From NCBI RefSeq assembly GCF_030272615.1, contig NC_081415.1:514176034-514240033 (forward strand): a stretch of 64,000 nt of DNA. Direction: 5' to 3'. Each line of letters opens with the position of its first letter. Within the stretch, counting starts at the first letter, position 1. Positions 36,420-47,009 of this stretch are shown piece after piece. The notes beneath the pieces are model-generated. The model had not been told where the DNA came from and ran no database searches. It saw only the letters and a list, made by a program, of their open reading frames with translations. The stretch is from Cryptomeria japonica. Its lineage: Eukaryota; Streptophyta; Pinopsida; Cupressales; Cupressaceae. The position numbers were made by a program, and so were the translations under genes.

Positions 36420-36870
36420 AAATATTACTAATCACATAAGGAGGACCTGTCTATCTAGGACAAAAATATCTATGTTTCCCATTATCTTGATATCTATGTT
36501 TCCCGTTATCTTGATACCTTGCATTCCAGACAATCACTAAATCATTCACCTAAACATTCCTCTCTAAAGACTTCTTATCAAATAAGTACTTAATATTTTG
36601 TTGTTTCTTGAGATTTGCCTTTTGTGTTTCTCTCCTAACTTCAGCCAATGTAGTCAACCGATTGATCCTTTCATGTATTACATCATCGTTATTGTCATCA
36701 CGTTCTTCTATAGACTTGTAAACAATTAGGAACTCATTAATAGGTAGTTATTCTTCAATTCCATAGACTAACTCATAAGGAAACTTTCTTGTAGCATTTT
36801 TTATTGGTACTCTATCATCCCATAATGTTAGCTTGTTCTTATTCTTATAATCCCACGACCTCTTATTTTT
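36420..36870 (-). pseudogene. Ty3/gypsy integrase C-terminal relic
   Basis: The minus-strand translation shows FPYELVYGIEE, LPINEFLIV, then DVIHERINRL..LAEVRRE, FDKKSLERNV.VNDLVIVWN and YFCPR.TGPPYVISNI. This is the end of the gypsy integrase and its C-terminal GPY/F-like module (SPFELVYGkEavLPi...DLVLlWd...GPY.I). One frame change and at least two stops interrupt it. A 24-base in-frame tandem duplication at 36467-36514 repeats RYQDNGKH. No LTR was tied to it. This is a fragment of a retrotransposon polyprotein. Confidence 0.75.
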
Positions 36871-36879
36871 TTTTATATT

Positions 36880-37075
36880 CACTATCGTGAAATCTGGAGG
36901 TGTCCTCGCCGAAGCAAGACTAATCCCCCAGTGTGTACAACCCATTCACAAGGTAGCAACACACACAGAGTTAACACAGCTGGGGACTCTAACTCAAGAC
37001 CATGGGGAGCATACCCACGCCTTCAATTGCGATCCACGACCAGACGAACTAGGGCCGAAGCCCCTGACCCCTTAT
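36880..37075 (-). repeat. GC-rich block, possibly a tRNA-derived SINE
   Basis: Sharply less AT-rich than its neighbours and inserted at the point where the gypsy coding similarity ends. On the minus strand it has an A-box-like ctagttcgtctgg and a B-box-like gagttagagtcccc about 50-60 bases later. Both matches are imperfect, and no target duplication or A/T tail was confirmed. Confidence 0.25.
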
Positions 37076-37140
37076 TTTCACATGTTATACTCTTGTTAAT
37101 AAATTTGTAAAAGAAATACCATTAACATAGCTCTACAAAA

Positions 37141-38440
37141 TATTTTTTTGAAATGGGCTCTGCAAGGAATGGGTGAGAGTTTCTTGGAGATGGTGACGGG
37201 GTTGAAAATGTATAGTTTCTGGAATAATCTGCTAGACTTGAGGTTCAAAGATTACTGGCCTCCGGACATGTTTAGTGAGGACTGTCTTCTGCTTTTCCCA
37301 GGAATCCTTGGACGTTCTGGCATTGGGAGTGGGACCTCGTTGGAGGTTCAATCAAGGTAGAAGGTCAATGCGTATCAGGGGTTTCGTGGTCCCTCTCCTC
37401 CCTCGATGGAGACAAAGGATAATTCATCCTAAAGCTGCTCGAAGGACTTGTTCGAAGATGAAAGTTGTATCCCTTCAGATGGGGTGTCTATGGAGCATTC
37501 TGAATCGAGTATATTTCTGAACATTAAGGACCCCTCCTTGAATATTTTGTTGGTTAAAATGGAGAACTACTTGGCTGGTATGTTCCTCGGAAGAAAGACG
37601 AAGATTTCTATGGTAAGGAAATGGACGTCTACTAAATGGTTGGTTAAGTGTAGTCTTACTATTTCTACGCTCCCGAAAGCAATGTTTTGTTTGTCCTTTA
37701 CCCTTAAATAAGAGTTCCTCCAAATTTTCTCATTTGGGCCGTGGTTGTTTGGCAATCTTCCACTCCTCTGATGTAAATGGTTCCTTGAGTTTGAGCCTAA
37801 ACATCTTGTAGTGTCTATCTCTACTTGAGTTTGAGCCTAAACATCTTGTAGTGTCTATCTCTACTTTGGTCCACCTCCCATGCCTTCCCATTGAATTTTG
37901 GGATGAGGAGATTATTGCTGGTATTGCCAACTCTTTTGGCTACTTCATCTCTATAGATTATATTAATAAGCTTCACTCTTGGTTGGTGTTTACTCATTTT
38001 TATGTTAATCTGACATTAGGTTTGCCTGTTCCAGTGTTTATCAAGTTAAAGTCTTGAGTAAGCTCTTGGATCCAATCAATTGAATATGAGACAAATCTAA
38101 GGTGAAAGACAAAGACCCAATGCACTCTTCTTCGAAGGGGGCTGGTCACTTTGGTTCTATTTCTATTGATTGTCCATATTCGAGCGTGATGAATTGGTCT
38201 GTGGTGTTTTTGCCTCAGAAGGAATTCAGCTCGTCTCTCCCATTGGTTCACTATAAGCCCAAAGATTGCTTATCCTAGGTGATGGACTCTCCTCTTGAAG
38301 TTTCATTGGAAGTGGTGCTCTCTTCACTAGATTCTCCTTTAGATGTAGGCCCATCCCTCTCTTGTGGACCTGTGGCTTCAAACCTATTGGGAGCCTCAAA
38401 ATTTGGTAAAATTTGAAGGGTCCATGATGAAAAAATTGAT
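37141..38440 (+). pseudogene. LINE ORF1 (DUF4283-type) relic
   Basis: The plus strand carries a decayed nucleic-acid-binding ORF1 of a plant non-LTR retrotransposon. The frames at about 37540-37711 and 37851-38057 give MENYLAGMFLGRK, KWTSTKWLVKCSL, then HLPCLPIEFWDEEIIAGIAN and SFGYFISID. The LPxEFWxEExxxxIANxxG block is the hallmark of DUF4283 (PF14111) ORF1 proteins. At least five frame changes or stops lie between the pieces. A polar, Ser/Pro-rich tail region follows to about 38440. A 40-base tandem duplication (37786-37865) interrupts the domain. ORF2 is not found downstream on this strand. Confidence 0.75.
37786..37865. repeat. Tandem duplication, 40-bp period
   Basis: Two identical 40-base copies starting tgagtttgagcctaaacatc, inside the LINE ORF1 relic. 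Because 40 is not a multiple of three, it shifts the frame. Identity of the copies implies a recent event. Confidence 0.95.
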
Positions 38441-39187
38441 TGCAACACTCAGAAGTGCCCTTGCAAATTCCTCCCAAGTAGCCTACCTTGAGAGTGAATA
38501 AATTGACACCCTTTGATTTTCACGAGGAACCACTTTGGAATCTAGTTTACCTCTTATTAGAGAGTGTCCATGACCCTTTTCAAATTCTCAGGACTAGATT
38601 TGATGAGTTTTTAAAGTACCTATTTTGGGGTCCTAAGAGAGTTTGTTGTTTTCATACTGCTATTGCTAAACTTGTGAGAGTAGTCATTTTTAGAAGTTAA
38701 TATTTCATTAACAATTGATTCTCATGGAAAAAGGGTTGGTGATAGTTATACTTCACATCTCATTAATCCCTTGTGCCAGTTTCTAGAGCCCTAATACTTC
38801 ATTTGACATTTTTCCCAGGTAAAAATGAAATGCACATTTTTCAAATTTGATGCTAGAACAGTGTTAAATCTCCTAAAGTAGCCTCACATCTGGATTTTAA
38901 TTTCATGGCCCAATGAACTAAATGCAAAATTTAATGTTACTCATTAATCTTTATATATTCATAAAATCACTTACTTGGTTGCAGCAACCCATCTATAAGT
39001 TTGATATTTTTTTGAGGTCAAAAGAAAATTAACCTTCTAGAGGTTTGACATGAGCACTTCTAGAAATTTTTAGAGAGCCTGAAAGTTTTACCATTAATAT
39101 TATTCAAGTGTAATGGACTCAATAAAAACCCCTGACACACATACTCACTACAATTTGATGAATCATTCCAATTGGTGGAGGCCTCTG
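38395..39187. repeat. Dispersed repeat R1, left part
   Basis: Aligns with 55985-56770 in the same orientation (cactcagaagt, caaattcctcccaagta, taccttgagagtgaataaatt, gactagatttgatgagttt, ggggtcctaag). The match stops near 39187 and resumes at 44878, so this copy was split by insertions. Confidence 0.85.
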
Positions 39188-39861
39188 AAAGTGACATTTG
39201 ATGTTTTCTCCACACACCAAGTTTGTGGGCTCTAGATAGGTTCAATATGTACATGTTTAAAAAATGTGCAAGTAAGAAACTTTGAGAATTAATATCTCTC
39301 ACCCTAGGTATCTCCATGTGGATCCATTTGTGATGTAACCAAACTGCAATTAGTAATTCACCATTAACAAAATAATAAGAAAATTGACAGAATACGAATG
39401 AGATTAGATTAAGAGTTCTTCATTGTTCCTCGACTAATGTGCTTCTACAATGAAAGGAAAACTATTTTTAACTACAATCCAAAAATTACCATTTTTGGTA
39501 GATTTTCACAAAATCAATTTTTTTTGTCATTTTTGGTAATTTCTACAACTACTTCGATGACTATGAAAATTTCCAAATATTAAGAGTTATCTCTAGTGAC
39601 ACAACTCTTCAACTCACTTAGAGATTACATGCATGAATAAAAAGATACTACACAAATAAGATTGAGAAAATCCCCAAAAAAACACTAAAAGGCAATTTTG
39701 AGGCCTTAGATGAAAGAATTAGGCCCTGAAAGGTTGATCTAACTAAGGCCCTGTCGAACTAGGTTCTATTGTTGGCAATCCAAAAAAAATCTCACGATAC
39801 ACCTCCACATCAAATCTTAGCCCAAATGGAAGACCAAGCCAAAAGTTATGACCACCGGAAG
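39188..39861. other. Intervening sequence between R1 and the copia element
   Basis: Not present in the uninterrupted R1 copy. With about 30 bases on the other side of the copia element (44849-44877) it probably forms an older insertion of unknown type. No coding similarity was recognised. Confidence 0.45.
39857..39861. repeat. Target-site duplication of copia element, left
   Basis: GGAAG directly abuts the TG of the left LTR and recurs at 44844-44848. Confidence 0.85.
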
Positions 39862-40258
39862 TGTTAGGGTTTCAAGCAGATCCGAAGCAAATATGAACTA
39901 ACAATTATATGCAGATTTAAATACAAAAGATAAAGAAATAAAATGGGAGACAGATAACACAGAGATTTAACGTGGTTCATCCAGAATGGGTTACGTCCAC
40001 CATACATAGTCGTCCAATCTTTCTTATTATCCAGTAAAAATAGTACATAACCTTCCAATACCTTAAGCATCCCAGCCGCTTATAACATGCATTTCTAGGG
40101 CAAAAACAAAGTCGACCTTTTTAGGGTTTTATTACAATGTCGGTTTTCATAAAAAAAAAAACCCAAATTTTTTTTTCTCAGGGGCTGCCGCCCCTGAACC
40201 CCTACCCGATACGTGCTGAGTGTATAGTACTTTGCTGATCAATCGCCACATTTCAACA
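39862..40258 (-). repeat. Copia 3' LTR (left on plus strand)
   Basis: 397 bases, TG...CA ends with short inverted ends TGTT/AACA. It matches 44381-44843 except for scattered substitutions and absence of a GC-rich insert. Confidence 0.95.
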
Positions 40259-40318
40259 ATCTCCCACTTGGAGACTGATCAAGCTCCATACCGAACAATC
40301 TCCCACTTGGAGACTGAT
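40259..40318 (-). promoter_or_regulatory. Copia polypurine tract, duplicated
   Basis: On the minus strand aagtgggagat directly precedes the 3' LTR (40259-40269), the usual primer site for plus-strand DNA synthesis. The 21-base string containing it occurs again 39 bases inward (40298-40318). Confidence 0.8.
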
Positions 40319-40394
40319 ACTACATGACACCACTGTACATGCAACATCCACTAGATAAAACACTAGGACTCGACTAGTATAAATTCCACAATTA

Positions 40395-40907
40395 TCAATC
40401 AAGAAGACCAACAGAAACTGATGAAGAAATCAGCTTCTCTTGTGGAATTCCCTTCATGAACATATCAGCAGGATTCTCACTTGTGTGAATCTTCTCAAGC
40501 CATAGCTGACCCTCCTCCAAAACAGTCCAGATGAAGTGGTACCTGAGTTGAATGTGCTTTGTCCTTGAATGAAAAGCAAAGTTCTTCGCAAGATGAATAG
40601 CACTCCGGCTATGAGTATACAATGGGCGATCCTCCTGTGTCTGACCCAATTCATCCAGAAAACATTGTAACCAAATCATCTCCTTGTTGGCTTCTGTAGC
40701 AGCAACATACTCAGCTTCAGTGGTTGAAAGTGCAACAACCTTTTGTACCCTAGAAACCCAACTTACTGTAGTTCCCCCTATAGTAAAAACATACTCGGTA
40801 GTACTCCTCCGTGAATCAATATCACGCACCAGATCAGAGTCAACAAATCCACTCAGAGCAGCATTAGATCCTTTGAAACATAATGCCTTCATAGTAGTTC
40901 CTTTCAA
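40395..40907 (-). pseudogene. Copia RNase H domain
   Basis: A 170-residue open piece with SDLVRDIDSRRSTTEYVF, ALSTTEAEYVA and HIQLRYHFI, then ENPADMFMKG, the standard copia RNase H motifs. Preceding sequence (40908-41297, minus) carries the RT-RNase H connection, including RPDIAHAVG, with stops. It is part of the broken polyprotein. Confidence 0.9.
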
Positions 40908-41297
40908 ATATTGAAGAATCTATTTCACAGCATTCCAATGTTCCATACCTGGATTACTCATAAACTTGCTCACAACTCCCACTGCATGTGCAATATCTGG
41001 CCTTGTGAATACCATTGCATACATCAGACTACCAATAGCTGATGAATACGGGATGTTAGACATTTTATTAACCTCTTCCTATGCCTTTGGGCACATCTCC
41101 TTAGTCAATTTGAAATGACTAGCCAAAGGTGTACTAACTGCTTTTGCATCCTGCATGTTAAATCTTTTCAACACCTTCTTTATCTATTCACTTTGGGACA
41201 AATTCAAGGTTCTATTTTTCCTATCCCGTGTAATCCTCATACTGAGAATTTGCTTAGCTGCACCCAAATCCTTCATACCAAATGACCTGGCTAATTT

Positions 41298-41752
41298 CTA
41301 TTTAAGATCATTTATATGTTGCATGTTAGACCCAGCAACAAGCATGTCATCAACATAAAGCAACACGATAATATAACTGCCATTATCAAATCTCTTAAAA
41401 TATACACAATGATCATAATGACATCTATGATAACCGTGTTCAGTCATGAAACTATCAAATTTTAAATACCATTGTCGGGGTGCTTGCTTTAGGCCATATA
41501 GACTTTTCTTCAACCTGCACACCAAGTTCTCCTTACCTTAACCTCATATCCCTGTGGTTGCAACATGTAAATTTCCTCCTCCAAATCTCCATGGAGAAAA
41601 GTTGTTTTCACATCTAATTGTTGAAGATGTAAATCATCTGCAGCCACAAGACTAAGTACAGTTCTAATTGAAGTCATTTTTACAACTGGAGAAAATATTT
41701 CATCATAATCTATACCATTTTTCTGTGCAAAACCTTCTACCACAAGTCTCAC
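41298..41752 (-). pseudogene. Copia reverse transcriptase
   Basis: Two overlapping frames (41752-41510 and 41525-41298) hold the palm domain: FSPVVKMTSIR, QLDVKTTFLHGDL, KKSLYGLKQAPRQW and the catalytic YVDDM. A frameshift near 41515 separates the first half from the second, so the enzyme is inactive as encoded. Confidence 0.9.
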
Positions 41753-41917
41753 CTTATATCTTTTCTAACCTCCTTCCTCCTCCTTTAGCCGATAAACCCA
41801 TTTGTTAGGCAAGGCTCTTTTTTCTACATGCAAAGGGACTAAGTCTCAAGTCTTATTTTTCATCAAGGAGTCCATCTCCTCTTTCATGCCTAGCTCCCAC
41901 TGTTGTTTGGCATCTAC

Positions 41918-42343
41918 CTACATTGCTTCTTCACATTCTTCTGGTTCACCATAATCCGTTAATAAAATAGAATACAAAGAAGGAGAAAATCTTTCAGGGG
42001 GTCTACTTGTCCTCGTAGAATGTCTAACACTTACATGAGTTTGTGGGACAATCTGTTGTTGCTGAGCATCAGGTACCCGTGGCATTTCATTTTCAGGAAT
42101 CTCATCCAACACCACATATTCTTATTTGTCCTATTCATGCTTCTTTTCCTGCATCTGTTCTTTATACATAACCTTTTCATTGAATATAACATCTCTACTT
42201 CTAATTATTTTCTTATTTTCAAAATCCCATAACTGATAGCCATATTCATCTATCCCATATCCAATGAAGGTACATTTTTGAGATTTAGCATCAAGCTTGG
42301 TTCTGTTTTCTTTATCAACATGGACAAAAGCTTCACAACCCAA
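41918..42343 (-). pseudogene. Copia integrase-RT linker region
   Basis: Two pieces (42343-42131 and 42115-41918) follow the integrase: LGCEAFVHV, KCTFIGYG and RSRDVIFNE, then a Pro/Arg linker with RTSRPPERFSPS. Both are typical of the copia region between integrase and RT. Stops lie between the pieces and before the integrase end (TAG near 42380). Confidence 0.8.
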
Positions 42344-42379
42344 AGTTTTTAGAAAAGAATAATTTACCTTTTTATCAGT

Positions 42380-43183
42380 CTATGCCTCCTCTAGAATACC
42401 ACCATCCAAAGGGGTTGAAGGTCCTCTATTTATCAAATAGACAGTAGTATGTACAACATCTACCAAAAAATATAAGGGCAATCCAACATGCAATCTCATG
42501 CTCCTCACGCGTTCCATGATAGTTCTATTCATTCTCTCTGACACACCATTTTCCTGTGGAGTTCTTGGAACTTTCTTTTTCTTTCTAATCCCATTTAAGG
42601 AGCAGTAATCCTCAAATGCTTTGCTGCAATACTCACCTCCATTATCCGATCTCAGACACTTCAACTTTTTTCCTTTCTCATTTTCAACCAAAGCTTTCCA
42701 TTTCTTAAAAGTTTCAAAAATATCTGATTTTTGTTTTAGGAAATATACCCATGTTTTACTGGTTGAGTCGTCAATAAAAATAACATAATAACAAGAGCCA
42801 CCAAGAGATGATACCTGAGTCGGTCCCCATATATCTAAATGTACAAGCTCTAACTTCTCACTCTTCTTCTCTTTCCCAGCCTTGAGAAATTTGACTCTTT
42901 TCTGTTTACCATAAACACAATTTTCACAGAACTCTAAATCAATCTTCTTTAGTCCTGGCAATAGATTTATGGAGTGAAGTGTTTTCATCCCTTTCTCACT
43001 CATGTGCCCAAGCCTATGGTGCCACATTATCGAATCCGTTCTTGCAACATTTATTGTTGTTGTCCCTATAGTAACTTTATCTATAACAGTTAGGGTAGAG
43101 TAAGTGTTACCTGTACACAGATATAATGTACCTACCTTCGCACCTTTAGCTATTACTAATGATCCTTTAGTGACCTTCCACAT
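42380..43183 (-). pseudogene. Copia integrase, longest intact piece
   Basis: 267 residues with the GAG-pre-integrase zinc motif (WHHRLGHMS ... CENCVYGK) and the catalytic core, with the first Asp in HLDIWGP, the second in LRSDNGGEY and Glu in PQENGVSER. This part is open from end to end, but a TAG stops it where the polyprotein should continue. Confidence 0.9.
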
Positions 43184-43379
43184 ACTTTCTGAGAGGGTAA
43201 CTATGCAACCTTCACTACCTAGTTGCCCTACAGAAATTAAATTTCTTCTTAAATTAGGAACATGCCTTACCTCCTGCAGAAACCAGTCATTTCCATTCTA
43301 CAACTTGATCTTTATCTTTCCTTTTCCAACAATTTGACAAGGCTCATCATCACCCAAATATACCTGTCCAAAATCACCT

Positions 43380-43660
43380 TGAACACAATCTAAAAAATAT
43401 TTTCTATGGGGTGTAGCATGAAATGAAGCCCCAGAATCTATTACCCAGGAATCATTAACATTATCCAAACATAAGATTAAAGCATCTTGTAAAGTATTAC
43501 TTGCAATATTAGCTTCCTTACTGTCATTTTCATTTTTGTCTCCTTCTTTGTTTTTTCGAGACCAACAGTCTTTCTTTAGATGACTAGGCTTTTCGCAGTA
43601 CCAGCAATCTTTCTTTCCTTTAGATTGAGAGCATCCTTTCTTTGACTTCCCTCATGACTT
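43380..43660 (-). pseudogene. Copia zinc knuckle and protease region
   Basis: Contains CWYCEKPSHLKKDC (C-x2-C-x4-H-x4-C nucleocapsid knuckle) near 43600 and the aspartic protease site WVIDSGASFHAT near 43440. Frames around them are interrupted by stops. Confidence 0.8.
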
Positions 43661-43855
43661 CTCATTCCCAGGGCCTTTTCCTCTTTCCTTTGATCTTCCT
43701 TTGTTCCCCACATTCAAAACACTACCCGATGATGTTGGAGTCTCACCTGTGCTTTTCCTTCACATTTCCTCGCTTAGGATAACACCAACAATATCATCAA
43801 ATACCAAAGTATTTTTACTAGAGACAGAGTTACTTACAACCATAACCAAGCTATT

Positions 43856-44320
43856 CTAGCTTTCTAGCAAAGAACATAAAATCAAGAGAGCCCTAACCTC
43901 TTCTGCAAAGGTAATTTTTATTGAAGACAATTGACTGGTAATTGTATTAAACTCATTTAAGTGCTCTGCTATAGATCCTCTCTCACTCATTTTCAAATTA
44001 AACAAACACTTCATAAGAAATACCTTATTCGAAACTGAGGGTTTCTCATACAACTTAGCCAATGTTGCCATCAAATCTACAACCGTTTTTGCTTCTGTTA
44101 TATTGAATGCTACAAACGACGCAAGGCACAATCGAATGGATCCCAGTGCCTTTCTATCTAAAATGTCCCACTCTTCATCTGACATTGTGGTCGCTTTCTT
44201 TGACTTCCCTTCCAATGGCTACCACAAATCATTTTGATACAGGTAATCCTCCATTTGCATTTTCCATAACTGATAATTATGGCCATTAAACTTTTTGACC
44301 TTGAATTTGGAATCCTCCAT
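43856..44320 (-). pseudogene. Copia gag
   Basis: Starts at ATG 44320 with FKVKKFNGHNYQLWK, the normal start of plant copia gag. A TAG at 44219-44221 breaks it; it then continues as SDEEWDILDRKALGSIRL and LNEFNTITSQLSSI to another TAG at 43856. Both stops sit where Trp is expected. Confidence 0.85.
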
Positions 44321-44366
44321 TACTCCCACTCAAATCTGAAAGTCCTGCCAATTTACAGAAAACCTC

Positions 44367-44378
44367 GCTTTGATACCA
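44367..44378 (-). promoter_or_regulatory. Copia primer-binding site (initiator tRNA-Met)
   Basis: On the minus strand TGGTATCAAAGC lies two bases after the 5' LTR; it matches the common TGGTATCAGAGC tRNA-Met site with one change. Confidence 0.85.
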
Positions 44379-44380
44379 AT

Positions 44381-44843
44381 TGTTAGGGTTTTAAGCAGAT
44401 CCGAAGCAAATATGAACTAACAATTATATGTAGATTTAAATACAAAAGATAAAAAAATAAAATAGGACACAGATAACATAGAGATTTAACGTGGTTCACC
44501 CAGAATGGGTTACGTCCACCATACACAGTCGTCCAATCTTTCTTATTATCCAGCAAAAATAGTACATCAACCTTCCAATGCCTTAAGCATCCCAACCGCT
44601 TATAACATGCATTTTTTAGGGCAAAAACAAAGTTGGCCTTTTTAGGGTTTTATTACAATGTCGGTTTTCATAAAAAAAAATACCCAAAATTTTTTTTCTC
44701 GAGGGCTCCCGCCCCCGAACCCTCGCTTTTTTTGGGGGCTGCCACTCCCAAACCCCTACCTGGGGCTCGACCTGACCTCAGACCCCAGCGAGGATACGTG
44801 CTGAGTGTATAGTACTTTGTTGATCAATCACCACATTTCAACA
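44381..44843 (-). repeat. Copia 5' LTR (right on plus strand)
   Basis: 463 bases. It carries about 70 extra bases relative to the other LTR: a GC-rich block (about 44695-44790) made of repeated ggggctgcc/cccgaaccc-like modules. Element transcription would start here, leftwards. Confidence 0.95.
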
Positions 44844-44848
44844 GGAAG
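44844..44848. repeat. Target-site duplication of copia element, right
   Basis: GGAAG, identical to 39857-39861. Confidence 0.85.
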
Positions 44849-44877
44849 ACTCTACATGAATCTGGCATTTTTTATTC

Positions 44878-45345
44878 TTAGTATAGCACTGAGTGTGCAT
44901 GCACCAGTTTTCAAGGCTAAAAGAGAATGTTTGGCCAATTTTCAAGCATAGTACTAGAGGCTATCTAGGTTGTTTTGGTGGCAATGCAAAGAGGTCTAAC
45001 ATCAAATTAAATGACAACACACTCAATATTTTGGGTGTAGAATGTATGCAAATGTGGTTGCAGAGCAATTTCAAAGTCCAGTTGGTTGAAAAAAGAAATT
45101 TTTTAAGTCAGGCCCACAAGGGAACCTAAGGCAACATAAAGGTTAATTTAAATGGGCTTTGAGTATTTTATTATTCAAATCATTTTGTCATTTAAATGAT
45201 ATCATGTGTATTAACCTAGATGTTCTCTGGTAAATTTCCAAAGATTGGTTAAGGTTTAGAAGTATTCGAATCCTAATTTGTGATTTAAATATGTTTGCAA
45301 AGGTGAAAAAATAACATTCCAAAATGTAATATAAAAATGTGGGGA
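44878..45345. repeat. Dispersed repeat R1, right part
   Basis: Aligns with about 56770-57230 (tatagcact.a.tgtgcatg, agaggtctaacatcaaa, ttcaaagtcca, aaggttaatttaaat, ttgcaaaggtgaaaaaa). The plus-strand frames here and at 56792-57013 are related to each other, but I recognise no protein domain. Confidence 0.8.
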
Positions 45346-47000
45346 CAACCAAAAATTTGAAATGGATTAAAAAATAAACATCCTAAGTTTATTATTATTC
45401 TCCCCCCTCCATATGGCAAGGAAAATGAGTAAAGCAAAGAGTGTCACTAGGTAGAGGGGTAGTGTTGCAAGGTAGAGGGGTAGGGTGTCGTATCCCACTC
45501 CACCCCTCTCAATATTATAAGAAAGGCAGTAAGCCACAATGGGCAACAATTTTTTTTGTTTTCCCTCCACCCTTGTGACCACTAGAGCATCTCAAAATAT
45601 TGTACAGGGTTGTGGGAAGGCAAAGTATAAAGAATTAGGTTTTAGAAAAAGTCAGCATGACGTTTGGATTTTGTTCCAAGAAGAAATTTCAAGCATTACC
45701 TTTTCTTAGTAAGTACCACAAATAGTTTGTTAGGTTACTTTGAGTAAAGAGAATATGTCTACTATACATTTTGAATCAAGTGCTCCATTGGGACATTTCT
45801 ATAATGAATTCATTGAACATGAATCATTTTGATGAATTTTAGATTTATTCTATTTGTAGTTCAATTAATGGTGAAGCCTTATGATTGATTTGTTAGTGTT
45901 TGCATTTGTTGTGTCTTACATTTTTCATGAATATTGTGGTAAATTCTATTTATTTTTTATTGCACATTAAGTTAACCAATGCATGTTGAGAGTTAGAGTT
46001 TTAGTAGTTTGATTTAACCTTTTGGAGTATTGTTGAAATCATTTCCTTGGTCGAGTAGCTCACACTACCAACAAATTTTAGGATTTTTGAAGTGGAGTAT
46101 CATGGTTGATAGTTTCTTTATTTTAGGGTATGCATGGTCATTATTCCAATTTTTATTATTGCCTTGTAATACAAATGGCAACTCCTTAACATATGATAAT
46201 GGACAATGTCGAAATAAAATATTGATGCAAAATGTTTGTGATTCTTTCCTTGAGATATTTTATCATTTGGCTTGTGTTGTCCATGCACATGGTGGAAGGA
46301 AGAGAAAAATATTAAGTTCTCCTAAATGAACAAGAAGATATGATACAAGATTGGCATGATATCAAGAAGGATGGGAAGACCAATCACTTGTGGTTCAACC
46401 ACTAGTCAGGCACAATCTAATAGTTGATATTTTCTTGTTGATGTGCTGAAATATCTTAATAGAAAGTATTCTTCATCAATGCAAAGATGGTTATTGAACT
46501 ATGGTTTATGAGCATCCATAAAGTCGAAGCTGTGCATTTCCTATTTGAAAGCATTTTCTTTTCTATTCACAAGCTCCATGATAGTGTGAGTGAATATAAA
46601 ACATGTGGCTCATGATAAGAAATAGGATTCTAAATATGTTCTACTTGATTGATGTGAAATGCGTAGTGGTCAATGGTTGATTTTATAGTTCTTAAAGAAA
46701 TGGCTTAAAATGGATACAAACAAGTAAACATCAACTTGTTAATTTGTCCAATGGGAAAGTCTATAGTGCAACTATAATGCCCCAATAAGAAATCCCAGAG
46801 GATAATAGTTAATTGCCAATAAATAAATAAATAAATTAGTTACAAATTAGATTACAAATATCTACTCGTTAGAAAATTAACTATACATAATAAACATGTA
46901 GAAGATAAAGATTCTCCTAACTATGTTCTCTTATAGGTTCACTAATGCTTTTGATTAAGATAAAAAGGTTTTATAGGGACCTGAAACCCAAAGTCAAAAA
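45346..47000. other. Intergenic, no gene recognised
   Basis: AT-rich. A short duplicated word (ggtagaggggtag) occurs near 45450-45485. The plus-strand frame at 46030-46329 has no known domain. Near 46768 ataatgccccaa...ccc resembles the start of a gypsy LTR, but no partner end was found. Confidence 0.4.
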
Positions 47001-47009
47001 GAAATACAA

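Larger units (their letters stand above)
39862..44843 (-). mobile_element. Complete Ty1/copia LTR retrotransposon, decayed
   Basis: A 4,982-bp element on the minus strand. It has LTRs starting TGTTAGGG and ending TTTCAACA, a 5-bp target duplication GGAAG, a primer-binding site matching initiator tRNA-Met, a polypurine tract, and domains in copia order on the minus strand: gag, CCHC knuckle, protease, integrase, reverse transcriptase, RNase H. Stops (mostly TAG) and frameshifts interrupt the polyprotein, so it is not autonomous. By eye the LTRs differ at roughly 20 sites over the shared ~390 bases, plus a ~70-base length difference, so the insertion is not recent. It lies within R1-related DNA. 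Confidence 0.95.

Noticed and set aside
45400-45600. G-rich repeated words near 45450
   Set aside because: Only two short copies; no larger structure.
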